Source: Deltaproteobacteria bacterium (GTDB lineage: Bacteria > Desulfobacterota > Binatia > UBA1149 > SPBQ01). Taken from it: 64,000 nt of DNA. The translations under genes were made by a program, and so were the position numbers. Each line of letters opens with the position of its first letter. Position 1 is the first letter of the stretch. Positions 26,240 through 35,731 of the stretch are shown here, piece after piece. The stretch is from assembly GCA_029262375.1 (NCBI GenBank), contig JAJCZM010000044.1, positions 186,001-250,000 of the forward strand, given 5' to 3'. The notes beneath the pieces are model-generated. The model saw only the letters and a program-made list of their open reading frames with translations. It searched no databases and was not told the DNA's origin.

Positions 26240-29200
26240 CTAGTCCAGAGTGCTCGTCGTCGTACTGGTCGTCGTGGTCGTCGTCGTTGTAGTCGTCGGC
26301 GGTGGGATCTCGCAGAACTCGCCTGAAAACTCGTTGAAACAGACACACGAGAACTCACCGGGAAGATCCGCGTCCGCGCCGAACATCATGTTGGCACGAA
26401 GGTTCTCACTCGGATCCAGGCAGATGCCTCCATTCAGACACGGATTCGGGTCGCATGGACTCAGCGGCATCGTGGTCGATGTCGTAGGCGGCGGCATCGA
26501 TGTCGTGGTCGATGTGGACGTCGATGTGGTGGTCGTCGGAATGACGTGGTTTCCGAAGAACACGTTGCGCAATCCCGCCACCAAGGTGACGTCGATGCAG
26601 GGACGCCCCATTGCCAGCGGATCGTTCGTGCCGGGCCCGGGGTCGCTGTTCATCCAGCCGTCTTGCGGCGTCTCACAGACGGTGTAGTCGCCGGCCGGTG
26701 CCTCACCGACGAGGGCACGATTGTCCGTCGCCCCCGTGTTGCCGGTCAGTCCGCTGGAAACGAACGCTCCGCCGCTGTCGTACAAAGAGAACTCCCAGTC
26801 GACGAGATACGGCTCGGTGCCGGCGTCTCGCACGCCGTTTCTATTGACGTCGTCGTACTTGAACGCGAACACACTGACCAGCGGAATCGTGGTCGTCGTC
26901 GTGCTGGTAGTCGTTGTCGTCGTCGATGTCGTTGGCGGCGCCATCGTCGTTGACGTTGTCGGAGGCGCCATCGTCGTCGTGGTCGTAGAGGTCGACGTTG
27001 TCGTCGTAGATGTGGTTGACGTGGTCGTCGACGTAGTAGTCGTCGTACCGTCGACGCAGTCGTTGATCGCGAACGCGACGTTATCGACCGCGGCCGAGCC
27101 ACGCAGCGTGATACGCATCGAATAGGCACCGGCGTTGACCGGCAGCACCAGCGTGTCCACACTGTTCCCGCCGAGCCCCTCGGCAAGCGTTGCCGTGAGA
27201 ATCTCGGAGCCGCCCATGTCGTAGAGTGTAACGCTCGGCAGCAACTCATCTTCGTCGACGTCGATGAAGTCCACGGACTTGATCGTTACCGGCGCAATCG
27301 CTGCGAAATCGAAGTCCGCCATGGTGGTCTTGTCGTTGCCCTGCGCGCGCGGGTTGTCGATCAATCCGTCGGCCGGATTCGTGTCGGTCATCATGCGCGT
27401 GACGATCAGAATATTGCCGAGCGAGGCGGAGTTCTCACCGGGAGCGCCGGATGCACCGCCGGCACCCTCGCCCGGGCCACCGAAGTCTTCGTTCGGCGTA
27501 CCGATGCTTTCCTGGCTCGCTGCACAGGTACCGTCAGAACAGCTCGAATCGACAATCGCCGCAGCATTGGTGCTGGCCGGGAACTTCACGAGATTGGTCC
27601 CGTGCACGTCGATCGGGCCGTTACCGAGAGAACCGAATACGGTCATTACGGTCGCGCCTTCGTCGAAGCCGTCGAACGTGATCACGTCCATGCAGCCGGC
27701 GTTCACGCACTCCATCGTGTCTTCGATGCAGATGTCGGGGTCTTTGCAGGGAGAGTTGGTCGAGACGCACTCAGCCGGGACACTGACCTCGCCATTGGCG
27801 CGGGTATCGGTGCCGATCGTCTGGAGCTCTACAGGCAAGCAAATTTCCGGGCCGTTGCAGAAGATGCCGTCGTCGCAATCGCTACTATCGGCGCACTCGG
27901 TGCAGAACGGCTTGTCGGCAAACTCGGCGCACAACACTGGGCAGGGGGGTGTCCCGGGTTCGCAAGTGCCTGCGTTACACGTTTCGTCTCCGTTGCAGAA
28001 CAAGTCGTCGCTGCAGTCTTCGTCGACTTCGCAGTCAGGAGCCAGGCAGACGTCGCCGGCCTCGTTGCAGCTTTCGCCGTCGGCACAGGGCGGCATGCCC
28101 GGATTGCACTGATGGTTAGGAACCATCAATCCGGCGGGATCGCCGAAGTACATCGGCGTAGCCCAAAGATCTTCACCACACGTCTCCATGCCGTTGCAGA
28201 ACAGCCCGTCGTCGCAATCCGCGTCGATATTGCAGTTGCCGCAGAACTGACCGTCTTCGAAGCAAAGCGGGGTATCACCGCCGCAGGGCTCGTCGCCCGG
28301 TGCGCAGGTGCCGTTGTCACAGATCTCCGTGCCAGTGCAGAACAGTCCGTCGCTGCAGTCCAGGTTCGTCTCGCACTCGGGCTCGACACACATGTCGGTG
28401 CTTTCGTCACAAGCCCCCTCGCAGGGTGCCATTCCGGGAATGCAGAGGTCGTCTACGATGATCCCGGCGCCGTCGCCGAACTTCATATCGACGCCGCCGC
28501 AGCGCTCCTGGCCGTTGCAGAAGAGACCGTCATCGCAGTCGTCGTCGGTCATGCAGATAGGAGGGGCGCAATCTTCGAGCGCGAAGTGCACGTCGTCGAT
28601 CGCGGCCGATCCGAACAGGCTGATCCGCGCGCGCAGTACACCGGAGTTCGGCGGCAGTGCGAAGGCCATGTCGCTGTTCGGACCGCCGGCCACCGGCTGC
28701 GCGAACACGACGATCGAGGTGTCGGTTTCATCGAAGAGTTCGACGGTCGGCAAGTCCTCGTCTTCTTCGCCATCGATCACGTGGAAACCGAACAGCGAGA
28801 CTGGGCCCACCGCACTGAAGTCGAGGTCGATGGTTACGGTCTTATTGTTGCCCTGCGGGCGCGGGTTGGTAATGAAGCCGTTCTCGGCAAGGCCATGCAG
28901 GTTTCGGGCAACGATCAGAACGTTGTTCTGTGCATCGTTGTTCTCGCCAGGCATACCGACCTCGCCGCCGGTGCCTTCACCCGGTCCGGCGAAGTCTTCG
29001 TTCGGCGTACCAAGATTCGTGAGACCGCTCGAGCAACCGCCGGGGCAACTGGAATCGTAGATCGCTGCCGCGTTCGTGCTGGCCGGGAACTGCGTGAGGT
29101 TGGTACCCTTAACGCCGATCGGGCCGATACCGTTCACGCCAAACGTCTCGGACACGACCTCGCCCATGCCGAAATCTTCGAAATCCAGAACGTCTTCGCA

Positions 29201-29806
29201 CTCAGCGCGTGCGACGCACATGTCGGTTTCTTCGTCACAAACCAGGTCGCCGCCGATGATGATCTCGGTGCAGGGCCGAAGACCGGCTGCGTTCGCGTCG
29301 CTACCGACGGTCAGATTGTCTCTGCAGGGGTCGATCTCGCAGGGATTAACACCTTCGCGGCAGCGCCCGTCGATGCACCGTTCCATGCCGTTGCAGTACA
29401 GCTCATCGGAACAGTGTTCGTCAGTCTCACATTCCGGTGCGATACAGCTGTCTATCTCTTCGTCGCAGACGATGTCCATTCCGATTCCCAGCGCCGGGCA
29501 GACGATCTCTGCGGCAGCGGCGTCGAGACCAATCGTCAAGAACTGACAGTCATTTCGGCACGGAAGAGAACCCGGAATACATTGGTTCCCGTTGCAGAGT
29601 TCCTCTCCGTTACAGAAGAGTCCGTCGGAACAGTCGGCATGCTCGACGCACTCCGGCGGGAGCGTCGTCGTAGACGTGGTAGTCGTAGTAGTCGGAATAG
29701 GCAGCAGTATGGTACTCGTCGTTACAGCGGCACCCGCAGGCGCGCTGAGAACGGCCGAGCAAAGCAAGGCGACAAGCAGAATAGAGGTACGGGCGGCTAG
29801 GTTCAT
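26240..29806 (-). CDS. 1188-residue secreted Cys-rich multidomain protein with internal duplication
   Basis: Starts at the ATG 29806 after AGGAGGGG; the longer frame above it overlaps the cyclase gene and is not real. The signal peptide is residues 1-26 (ending PAGA). Repeated modules of the form CxDGLFCNGxExC alternate with two related domains of about 220 residues. One begins DVLDFEDFGMGEVV and the other DVITFDGFDEGATV; both contain PASTNAAAI, GTPNEDF and a closing SAAxDxVxFAxxDC. Thr/Ser/Pro-rich linkers separate a SdrD-type B domain (DDVNRNGVRDAG) and an EGF-like module (CDPNPCLNGGICL) near the C-terminus, which ends in a Thr-rich tail. It is probably cell-surface or matrix associated. 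No dockerin-like tail is present. Confidence 0.8.
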   Translation of the reverse strand: MNLAARTSILLVALLCSAVLSAPAGAAVTTSTILLPIPTTTTTTSTTTLPPECVEHADCSDGLFCNGEELCNGNQCIPGSLPCRNDCQFLTIGLDAAAAEIVCPALGIGMDIVCDEEIDSCIAPECETDEHCSDELYCNGMERCIDGRCREGVNPCEIDPCRDNLTVGSDANAAGLRPCTEIIIGGDLVCDEETDMCVARAECEDVLDFEDFGMGEVVSETFGVNGIGPIGVKGTNLTQFPASTNAAAIYDSSCPGGCSSGLTNLGTPNEDFAGPGEGTGGEVGMPGENNDAQNNVLIVARNLHGLAENGFITNPRPQGNNKTVTIDLDFSAVGPVSLFGFHVIDGEEDEDLPTVELFDETDTSIVVFAQPVAGGPNSDMAFALPPNSGVLRARISLFGSAAIDDVHFALEDCAPPICMTDDDCDDGLFCNGQERCGGVDMKFGDGAGIIVDDLCIPGMAPCEGACDESTDMCVEPECETNLDCSDGLFCTGTEICDNGTCAPGDEPCGGDTPLCFEDGQFCGNCNIDADCDDGLFCNGMETCGEDLWATPMYFGDPAGLMVPNHQCNPGMPPCADGESCNEAGDVCLAPDCEVDEDCSDDLFCNGDETCNAGTCEPGTPPCPVLCAEFADKPFCTECADSSDCDDGIFCNGPEICLPVELQTIGTDTRANGEVSVPAECVSTNSPCKDPDICIEDTMECVNAGCMDVITFDGFDEGATVMTVFGSLGNGPIDVHGTNLVKFPASTNAAAIVDSSCSDGTCAASQESIGTPNEDFGGPGEGAGGASGAPGENSASLGNILIVTRMMTDTNPADGLIDNPRAQGNDKTTMADFDFAAIAPVTIKSVDFIDVDEDELLPSVTLYDMGGSEILTATLAEGLGGNSVDTLVLPVNAGAYSMRITLRGSAAVDNVAFAINDCVDGTTTTTSTTTSTTSTTTTSTSTTTTTMAPPTTSTTMAPPTTSTTTTTTSTTTTTIPLVSVFAFKYDDVNRNGVRDAGTEPYLVDWEFSLYDSGGAFVSSGLTGNTGATDNRALVGEAPAGDYTVCETPQDGWMNSDPGPGTNDPLAMGRPCIDVTLVAGLRNVFFGNHVIPTTTTSTSTSTTTSMPPPTTSTTMPLSPCDPNPCLNGGICLDPSENLRANMMFGADADLPGEFSCVCFNEFSGEFCEIPPPTTTTTTTTTTSTTTSTLD

Positions 29807-30046
29807 GACAATCCCCTCCTCAGGGAGTCTCGTAGTGGGCGGCGGGCCTGTACGGTACTGCCTATCGAGCAAGCAGTCCGAATTGTCGGATAAAGGTGTT
29901 GTACTGCACCGCAGTGTGCAACCGATCGCAGTACGGCGCAACGAGTTAGGCGCGCCGGCTGTTCCCATGGACAATAAACGCTTGGCTGCAACCCGGAACG
30001 CCTGCGAATGCGCCCGCGCGGCGTCGCCTCGAATGGGGGAGACAAA

Positions 30047-31036
30047 ATGACCACACGCTACGCCAAAGTTTCTCATGCTCTCGTAGAGACGATCATCGGC
30101 AGTCCGAAACTCACCGCTGCCGAGGTTGCCAGAGAAGCCGGCACCAGTATTGACGACGCGCACCAGTTCTGGCGCGCGCTCGGCTTTTCTCGCACCCCCG
30201 ATGACATGCGCGCGTTCACCCGCCGCGACGCTGAGATGCTGCGCTCGAGTCGAGCCATCCTCGAGCGCGACGATGCAGACGTGGAAGTGCTTCTGCAGAT
30301 CTCCCGCGCAACCGGCCAGGCGTTCGCCAGGATGACGGCCGTTCAGATCGTGCCCATCGCGCAAGACATTCTGTCTGCGATGCGCGCACGCGAGCTGAGC
30401 GACACCGAAGCGGTAGACGAAGTCGTCGGTGCGAGCGACGCACTCCTGACGCTCGTCGAGCCCTTCATCAGCTACGCGTGGCGGCGCCATCTCGTAGCCG
30501 CCGTCCTACAATTGGCGGCCTCAGGTGCCGAGGATGTCGCCGACGAACATCAACTCACGGTCGGCTTCGCCGATCTCGTCGGATTCACAGCAGTGAGCCA
30601 AGAGCTCGGGAATCGTGACATCGCACGCAGAGTCGCGCGCTTCGAACGCCTCGCTTACGAACAGGTTTCGGGGCACGGCGGCAAGGTCATCAAGATGATC
30701 GGCGACGAAGTCATGTTCACTACCGATACGCCGGTGGCCGCTGCCGAGATCTCATTGGCACTGCTCGAAGCGTGTATAGCAGACGAAATCCTTCCGGAGG
30801 TCCGCATCGGACTCGCAACCGGACCGGCACTACTGTGGGAAGGCGACGTGTACGGCCCGACGGTGAATCTGGCGAGCCGCCTGGTGAACGTCGCTCGTCG
30901 CGGAACGATACTCGTTTCGGAAGCGCTGGCCGACCGACTGGGCGAGGTGGAAAAGATCTCTTTGCACCAGATTCCACGCGTGAATCTCAAAGGCATCGGC
31001 CGCACACGCCCGCGCGTACTTAGGCGCGCCGACTGA
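30047..31036 (+). CDS. class III adenylate cyclase with Rv1264-like N-terminal domain
   Basis: A 329-residue cytosolic protein from the ATG at 30047 (ribosome site GGGGGAGA). The N-terminal ~150 residues (LTAAEVAREAGTSIDDA) resemble the helical autoinhibitory domain of mycobacterial Rv1264, which makes that cyclase respond to pH. The C-terminal cyclase domain has the two metal-binding aspartates D176 (FADLVGFT) and D220 (GDEVMF) and the transition-state region VNLASRLVNVA. It makes cAMP from ATP. It is divergent from the large secreted-protein gene, with 240 bases between the starts. Confidence 0.88.
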   Translation: MTTRYAKVSHALVETIIGSPKLTAAEVAREAGTSIDDAHQFWRALGFSRTPDDMRAFTRRDAEMLRSSRAILERDDADVEVLLQISRATGQAFARMTAVQIVPIAQDILSAMRARELSDTEAVDEVVGASDALLTLVEPFISYAWRRHLVAAVLQLAASGAEDVADEHQLTVGFADLVGFTAVSQELGNRDIARRVARFERLAYEQVSGHGGKVIKMIGDEVMFTTDTPVAAAEISLALLEACIADEILPEVRIGLATGPALLWEGDVYGPTVNLASRLVNVARRGTILVSEALADRLGEVEKISLHQIPRVNLKGIGRTRPRVLRRAD

Positions 31037-31113
31037 AGACATGCGTAGGAAACTCGCGTCGTATGCTTCGCTCCGATCTATCTCCGCTCTGGTCGTGTGA
31101 CTCCACCACCTAC

Positions 31114-32883
31114 CTAGTCGCACGCAGGGCAATCCAGGTTCCCGGGCAGATTGACGGCGATGCGCAGGATGCGCAGCGCATCGCTCGCGGTAACGCCCCC
31201 GCTGTTATCGACATCGCATCGGCAAAGATCGCACTGAATCAACCCGATTGATGCTTGTAGCGCTGCCAGCGCGGTCGACGCCGTAATCGGCTGCCCCGGC
31301 AGCGCCTTACCGCACGGTTCCTCGTCGGGCATCGTCGTCGTAGTCGAGGTCGACGACGTTGGCGCCATCGTAGTCGTCGATGCGGTACTCATCATCGTGG
31401 TGGTGGTTGAGGCCCCCGGCAGGGTCGTCGTCGTCGCCAACGGAATGCATTCCGAGCGATACCGGCGCAGCTTTAAATCACTATCCGTAACGGCGATGGC
31501 AGGACGAACCCGGCCTTCGGCGGCATCAGTCTCGGCCTTGAGCGGGGGATCAACGGGCGACGCATAGCCTACCATGAAGACTCTCTCGTCGTCCTCACGC
31601 AGCATCGCGTAAGCACTCATCATGCTGAAGTCGTTGTCACCTCCGGCGGAGAGCGGAATGTCTACCCCGTCGTCAACGCGCTCGTACCGATCGTTCCAAC
31701 AGCTGCCGCGCAGGAACTCACTGCCTTCGATGCTGAATCTTCCGATCGCCATCGCAAAGTCGCGCCCCGACGTGACATCGAATTCAACGATCCCGGTGGA
31801 GTCATCGAACAAGGGCTGTTCGACATGGGAATTCCACTCGTGGTCCATGACAAGACCGCGCGGCTGCGGTGCACCGCCGCCTTCTGGAATGAACGCGAAC
31901 GCCGACCAAGCGTATCGATTCGCGTTTGCCGTCAACGCAACGGGATAGCGATCGCCTGCATCGGACGGCGTGTGGTTGAGCTCATCGCTCGTCGTGATCC
32001 CAGTGAGGCTCAGGTTATCCCAGCGACGGTGGTGATATTGCAGACTCAAGCCGATTCCGGTGTCGACGCCAACCTGCGTGAACGCGTCGTTCGGGCCGGC
32101 GGGCGCGAGTGCCGCCCTGAGAGCGTTGTACGCCTGATCAATCGGGCCGATCTCTCGCTCGAAAGTATCGATGAGCATCTGCAAGTCCGGCGCAATGGTC
32201 GCGGTTCGGCTCCAGGCCAGCGCGACGGGCGACGACTCCGGTTGCTCAGCGTCGAGAGGCGGGCCATCGCCCGTATAGAGAAATTGCACAGCCCAAGAAG
32301 CGTCCGCCTGGTTTCCGTCGGCCCGCAGCGCCGGCGCAACCGTCGGGCGTTGTGCGATGACCGCGGGCGAACCTTGTCCGCCGGTCGTGTAGGTGTTGAC
32401 CTGGAACTCATCGCCTGCGGGATTGCCGTCGGCGTCGAACACGCGCGCAAACACACCGCCGAGGTCGCCGTCTTGGTGCGCGCCGCCGCCGAAGTCCGTA
32501 CTGGACCACACGACGACGAAGCCGGTGCCGGCGGGATCCATGGCAACGTCGGGGATGGTCTGGCCACCAGTGGTATAGGTATTTACCTGAAACTCACCCG
32601 ACGTCGGCAAACCGTCGGAGTCAAAAAGGCGCGCGAAGATCCCGAAGTCGTCACCGTCTTGATCCTCGCTCTCCCAAACGACGACGAAAGCACCGGAGTC
32701 GCTGCCGGCTATCACCGAGCGGCGCTGGACACCGGTCGTGTATTCATTAACCACGATGGCGCTGCCGATCTCTTCAATGGTTGCTTGCGCGCGTGCGGGG
32801 TGGCTGGAGGCAGCTACGATCGCCGCACCGACGGCGACCGCGACGACAATTCGCATGGCGGGCATGATGGGCATGATGGGCAT
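31114..32883 (-). CDS. secreted protein with VNTYTTG repeats and dockerin-like tail
   Basis: A 589-residue protein from the first of several in-frame ATGs (32883); the last, at 32856, directly precedes the signal peptide MRIVVAVAVG. The short repeat MPIMPIMPAM between them comes from a 9-bp tandem. Residues 60-190 have repeated blades (FVVVWESEDQDGDDFG, FQVNTYTTGGQ) shared with the 521-residue protein at 38317. A unique central region, a Thr-rich linker and a dockerin-like double repeat (ITASTALAALQASIGL, TASDALRILRIAVNL) follow. It ends CPACD. Export and surface attachment are likely; no enzymatic motif was seen. Confidence 0.75.
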   Translation of the reverse strand: MPIMPIMPAMRIVVAVAVGAAIVAASSHPARAQATIEEIGSAIVVNEYTTGVQRRSVIAGSDSGAFVVVWESEDQDGDDFGIFARLFDSDGLPTSGEFQVNTYTTGGQTIPDVAMDPAGTGFVVVWSSTDFGGGAHQDGDLGGVFARVFDADGNPAGDEFQVNTYTTGGQGSPAVIAQRPTVAPALRADGNQADASWAVQFLYTGDGPPLDAEQPESSPVALAWSRTATIAPDLQMLIDTFEREIGPIDQAYNALRAALAPAGPNDAFTQVGVDTGIGLSLQYHHRRWDNLSLTGITTSDELNHTPSDAGDRYPVALTANANRYAWSAFAFIPEGGGAPQPRGLVMDHEWNSHVEQPLFDDSTGIVEFDVTSGRDFAMAIGRFSIEGSEFLRGSCWNDRYERVDDGVDIPLSAGGDNDFSMMSAYAMLREDDERVFMVGYASPVDPPLKAETDAAEGRVRPAIAVTDSDLKLRRYRSECIPLATTTTLPGASTTTTMMSTASTTTMAPTSSTSTTTTMPDEEPCGKALPGQPITASTALAALQASIGLIQCDLCRCDVDNSGGVTASDALRILRIAVNLPGNLDCPACD

Positions 32884-33007
32884 GACGTCCAGAGTTTGCC
32901 CCCGCGAACCGAGGTCATGCAAATTAATGCCGGCCGGCCTGTCGTCCGTGATTCGCCTGCAGCGCGCAAGAAACCGCCCCGCTATCACGCACCTGGGGAA
33001 ACCCCTA

Positions 33008-33568
33008 TCAACACGGCTCACACGCTAGTGGCGCTTCCTGCCCGACGGCCAGGCGTAGGTTCGAAAGCGCGTCGGTGGCGGATATCGAACCGCCACCGTC
33101 CATATCGCAAACACAGAGTGCGCAGGTACCGACACCGACAGCCGCGCGCAGGATGAACAACGCATCGGTCGCGGTGATCACACGGTCGGCGTTGGTGTCG
33201 CCGCACGACTCGAAACTCAACAGGCTCGTCGAGGTTACCGAGACGCTGGTCATCGTAGTGGTCGATACACGCGCCTCGACAGTAGTACTTGGGAAATTAT
33301 CGATCGTGATAGTCGTAGTCGTACCGCCGCTCGGCATCGTCGTCGTAGAGCCGAGCCCAACAGCCGGTCGCGCGACCTGACCGACCTGGCCGACCTGGCC
33401 GACCTGGCCGACTTGTCCAGCACGGCTCCGCGTCGAGGGCCCATCCGCGATCGCCGTGGGGTCCAGTGCCAGCCAGGCACCGAACGCGAGTACGAGCGCA
33501 ACGATGCCGGCTACGATCCATCGCACCGACCGGTTCGGGGAAGCAACGCCTGCACTCGAGAGACTCAC
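33008..33568 (-). CDS. small anchored protein with GQV repeat and dockerin-like tail
   Basis: I start this 186-residue protein at GTG 33568 (VSLSSAGVASPNRSVRW). The frame is open much further, but that part is antisense to the RTX gene. Residues 15-32 are a signal or anchor helix. A tandem GQVGQVGQVGQVGQV run is encoded by a 9-bp repeat. A Thr-rich linker leads to the dockerin-like pair (ITATDALFILRAAVGV, ISATDALSNLRLAVGQ) and the protein ends LACEPC. It is little more than anchor, linker and tail, which makes it useful for judging what the tail does. It is divergent from the RTX gene, 81 bases away. Confidence 0.6.
   Translation of the reverse strand: MSLSSAGVASPNRSVRWIVAGIVALVLAFGAWLALDPTAIADGPSTRSRAGQVGQVGQVGQVGQVARPAVGLGSTTTMPSGGTTTTITIDNFPSTTVEARVSTTTMTSVSVTSTSLLSFESCGDTNADRVITATDALFILRAAVGVGTCALCVCDMDGGGSISATDALSNLRLAVGQEAPLACEPC
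33373..33417. repeat. 9-bp in-frame tandem repeat, five units
   Basis: Units CGACCTGAC, CGACCTGGC three times and CGACTTGTC encode GQV five times in the small dockerin-tailed protein. Unit number can change without frameshift, so length variation between strains is expected. Confidence 0.85.
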
Positions 33569-33649
33569 GAGCCCCGAACTACACGAGCGGCCACTTTCAG
33601 GGAACCCTACGTGAATTGACGGAACCCGGCGCGGGCGAAATAGTGAGAT

Positions 33650-35173
33650 ATGCGCTGGCTCTGTCTGACAATCGCTGCGACCGGGCTGATTTGCGCGACT
33701 ACACCGACACTCGCGCCCGCCGCCGAGTGCAACAAGCCGAACATGATCCAGTGTCCGACGTCGATCGACGGCCAAGCTGCGCTGCGCTGCAACGGGCTTT
33801 CCGTCACCTGCGTCGGAACGAACGGTGACGATTGTATCTTCGGAACGGCCGGCGACGACGTGATCCTCGCACTCAAGGGCAACGACGAGATCGATGCGGA
33901 TCCGTTCGACCTCGCGCAAGGTGGCAACGACACCGTCTGCGGTGAAGGTGGGCGCGATATCATCAAGGGACGCGCCGGTTCCGATACGCTCTTCGGCGGC
34001 CCGGGCCCCGACAAGATCAAAGGCGGCAGGGGCGTCGACTTCATCCACGGCGGCCCGGACAAGGACGACCTTTTCGGCGGACCTGACGGCGATGAGATCC
34101 ACGGCGACGGCGGCCCCGACACGATCGACGGCGGGTTTGGCATGGACGAAATTTGGGGCGGCCAGGGCGTCGACACGATCGACGGTGGACCGGCCGACGA
34201 CACCATCCACGGCGGCCTCGACGACGACACCCTCAACGGCAGCACAGGATCCGACACGATCTGGGGCGGGCGCGGCGACGACAATATCGACGGCGGACCG
34301 AACTTCGACAATCTCAACGGAGGTCCCGATCGCGACACCATCCACGGCGGACCGGGTCCGGACGTCATCAGCGGCAATTCGGGCGCAGACACGATATTCG
34401 GCGACGAAGACGGCGACCGTCTCAACGGCAACGGCGGTGACGACACGATCTTTGGGAACGCGGGGGAGGATGCACTCCGAGGCGGCGACGGCAACGACCG
34501 ACTCTTTGGCGGGCCGGACGTCGATCGCTTGAAAGGCGGAGAAGGGCTCGACGAATTGTACGGCGGCAACGGCGACGACTCGCTCAACGGTCAAGGCGGC
34601 AACGACATGCTCTTCGGCGAAGACGGTGACGATACGCTGTTAGGCAATGACGGCGACGCGGATGCCTGCGATGGCGGCGAAGGTTTCGACTTTCCGATCC
34701 TCTGCGAAACGGAAGTGAATACGGCACAGTCCATCGGCGCTCTTGGATCGCTTGAGGTCAGCTCCACGTTCGGGTCGTTCAACAAGTCGCTGCTAGTAGA
34801 TAGGGACCGCAGCACATCGTGGTTTTCGCGGGGATCCGACGGCGGAGATCCGTTCCCCATGCTGACGTGGACCGGCCCACCGGCGCGTGTCGGCCTGATC
34901 AGCCTCTCCAGCAACAGGCAGCACGAGAATCCATCGTTCCGACGCGGGTTCCACTTCCGGCGCGTCTCCATTTTTGCATTCTCGGCGGGTCAGCTAGTGC
35001 TCGAACGAGATGACGTTGCTCTCGGCGACAACCGATACACGATCAATCTGCTCAACGACTTCGGCGATCCGCTAGAAATAGACCACATCCAACTATTCTT
35101 CGCTGCGTCGGAATCGAGCGAATGCGGCGGGTTCAGTGAACTCTATATCGGAGCGGAACTAGTCGAGCCTTAG
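33650..35173 (+). CDS. secreted RTX-type calcium-binding protein with discoidin-like C-terminus
   Basis: A 507-residue protein. The signal peptide is residues 1-25 (TLAPAAEC). From about residue 65 to 335 there are more than 25 nonapeptide repeats of GGxGxDxIx type (GGPGPDKI, GGQGVDTI, GGNGDDSL), which form a calcium-binding parallel beta-roll. The last ~150 residues (VDRDRSTSWFSRG, FRRVSIFAFSAGQLVL, IDHIQLFFAAS) look like an F5/8 type C or discoidin-like binding module. RTX proteins are usually exported by type I secretion, but a Sec signal here suggests a different route. It is probably surface-bound or shed. Confidence 0.85.
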   Translation: MRWLCLTIAATGLICATTPTLAPAAECNKPNMIQCPTSIDGQAALRCNGLSVTCVGTNGDDCIFGTAGDDVILALKGNDEIDADPFDLAQGGNDTVCGEGGRDIIKGRAGSDTLFGGPGPDKIKGGRGVDFIHGGPDKDDLFGGPDGDEIHGDGGPDTIDGGFGMDEIWGGQGVDTIDGGPADDTIHGGLDDDTLNGSTGSDTIWGGRGDDNIDGGPNFDNLNGGPDRDTIHGGPGPDVISGNSGADTIFGDEDGDRLNGNGGDDTIFGNAGEDALRGGDGNDRLFGGPDVDRLKGGEGLDELYGGNGDDSLNGQGGNDMLFGEDGDDTLLGNDGDADACDGGEGFDFPILCETEVNTAQSIGALGSLEVSSTFGSFNKSLLVDRDRSTSWFSRGSDGGDPFPMLTWTGPPARVGLISLSSNRQHENPSFRRGFHFRRVSIFAFSAGQLVLERDDVALGDNRYTINLLNDFGDPLEIDHIQLFFAASESSECGGFSELYIGAELVEP

Positions 35174-35223
35174 GTTGCTGCTCGGCGGTACCGTCTCGAC
35201 TTTCCCCACCCTGGAGTAGACCG

Positions 35224-35682
35224 ATGGCACCGCATTCGAACGACACACACGACACGAAGGACGCCGGCCGACCTACGGGTCCTTTCGACCTGAGCAACAC
35301 TCCCATTCATCTGGGATCGGTCGTGAACGCCGACAACCCAGCGGTGCCGCTTCCCGGTTTCGGATTCGATGGTCCCGCCTTCGAACGCTACATGGCCGAG
35401 CACTGTAGCGACGGAGCGCCCGGTCGATTGGTCATGATCGAAACGACACCGACCGACTGGCCAAGCTGGGAATGTCACACGGAAGGGGACGAGATCGTCA
35501 TCGTCCTCGAGGGCGCGGCCGAGTTCATTCAAGAAATCGGCGGCGGCGAGCGGCGCACTGCGGTCGGCCCCGGCTCTACGATCATCAATCCTGCGGGCGT
35601 GTGGCACACGGCCGACGTAACGCAGTCGCTCAAGGCGATCTACATCACGCCTTGCCCCGGCACGACGCACCGAACACGCTAA
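35224..35682 (+). CDS. cupin-domain protein
   Basis: A 152-residue small beta-barrel. The cupin region (about 75-145) has WECHTEGDEIVIVLEGAAEFIQ, the first cupin motif in a reduced form with one clear His, and TIINPAGVWHTADV, the second motif with a His. The remaining ligands are unusual, so metal binding is uncertain. It may be a sugar isomerase, dioxygenase or sensor-type cupin. It lies 50 bases before the methyltransferase gene on the same strand and may share its transcript. Confidence 0.8.
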   Translation: MAPHSNDTHDTKDAGRPTGPFDLSNTPIHLGSVVNADNPAVPLPGFGFDGPAFERYMAEHCSDGAPGRLVMIETTPTDWPSWECHTEGDEIVIVLEGAAEFIQEIGGGERRTAVGPGSTIINPAGVWHTADVTQSLKAIYITPCPGTTHRTR

Positions 35683-35731
35683 CGACGAGACTTCAGCAGC
35701 GCAGCCGCTTGTACTGCCGGGCCCAATAGAC

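Noticed and set aside
26880-27050. Repeats resembling a CRISPR array or satellite
   Set aside because: The GTC/GTA-rich runs encode Thr/Ser linkers of the secreted protein and have no spacer structure. The same holds at 31320-31440, 38540-38630 and 55190-55610.
27602-29800. A 732-codon rightward open frame antisense to the large surface protein
   Set aside because: It has no domains or signal and mirrors the reading frame of the 1188-residue gene, whose GC-rich codon use leaves antisense frames open.
29807-30490. N-terminal extension of the 1188-residue protein
   Set aside because: It is antisense to the adenylate cyclase. The ATG at 29806 has a strong ribosome site and a signal peptide directly after it.
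31825-33156. A 443-codon rightward frame
   Set aside because: It crosses two genes on the opposite strand that have signal peptides and dockerin-like tails; the frame itself shows no recognisable sequence.
33569-34594. Upstream extension of the small dockerin-tailed protein
   Set aside because: The extension is antisense to the RTX repeats; its regular pattern is the complement of the Gly-Asp codons.
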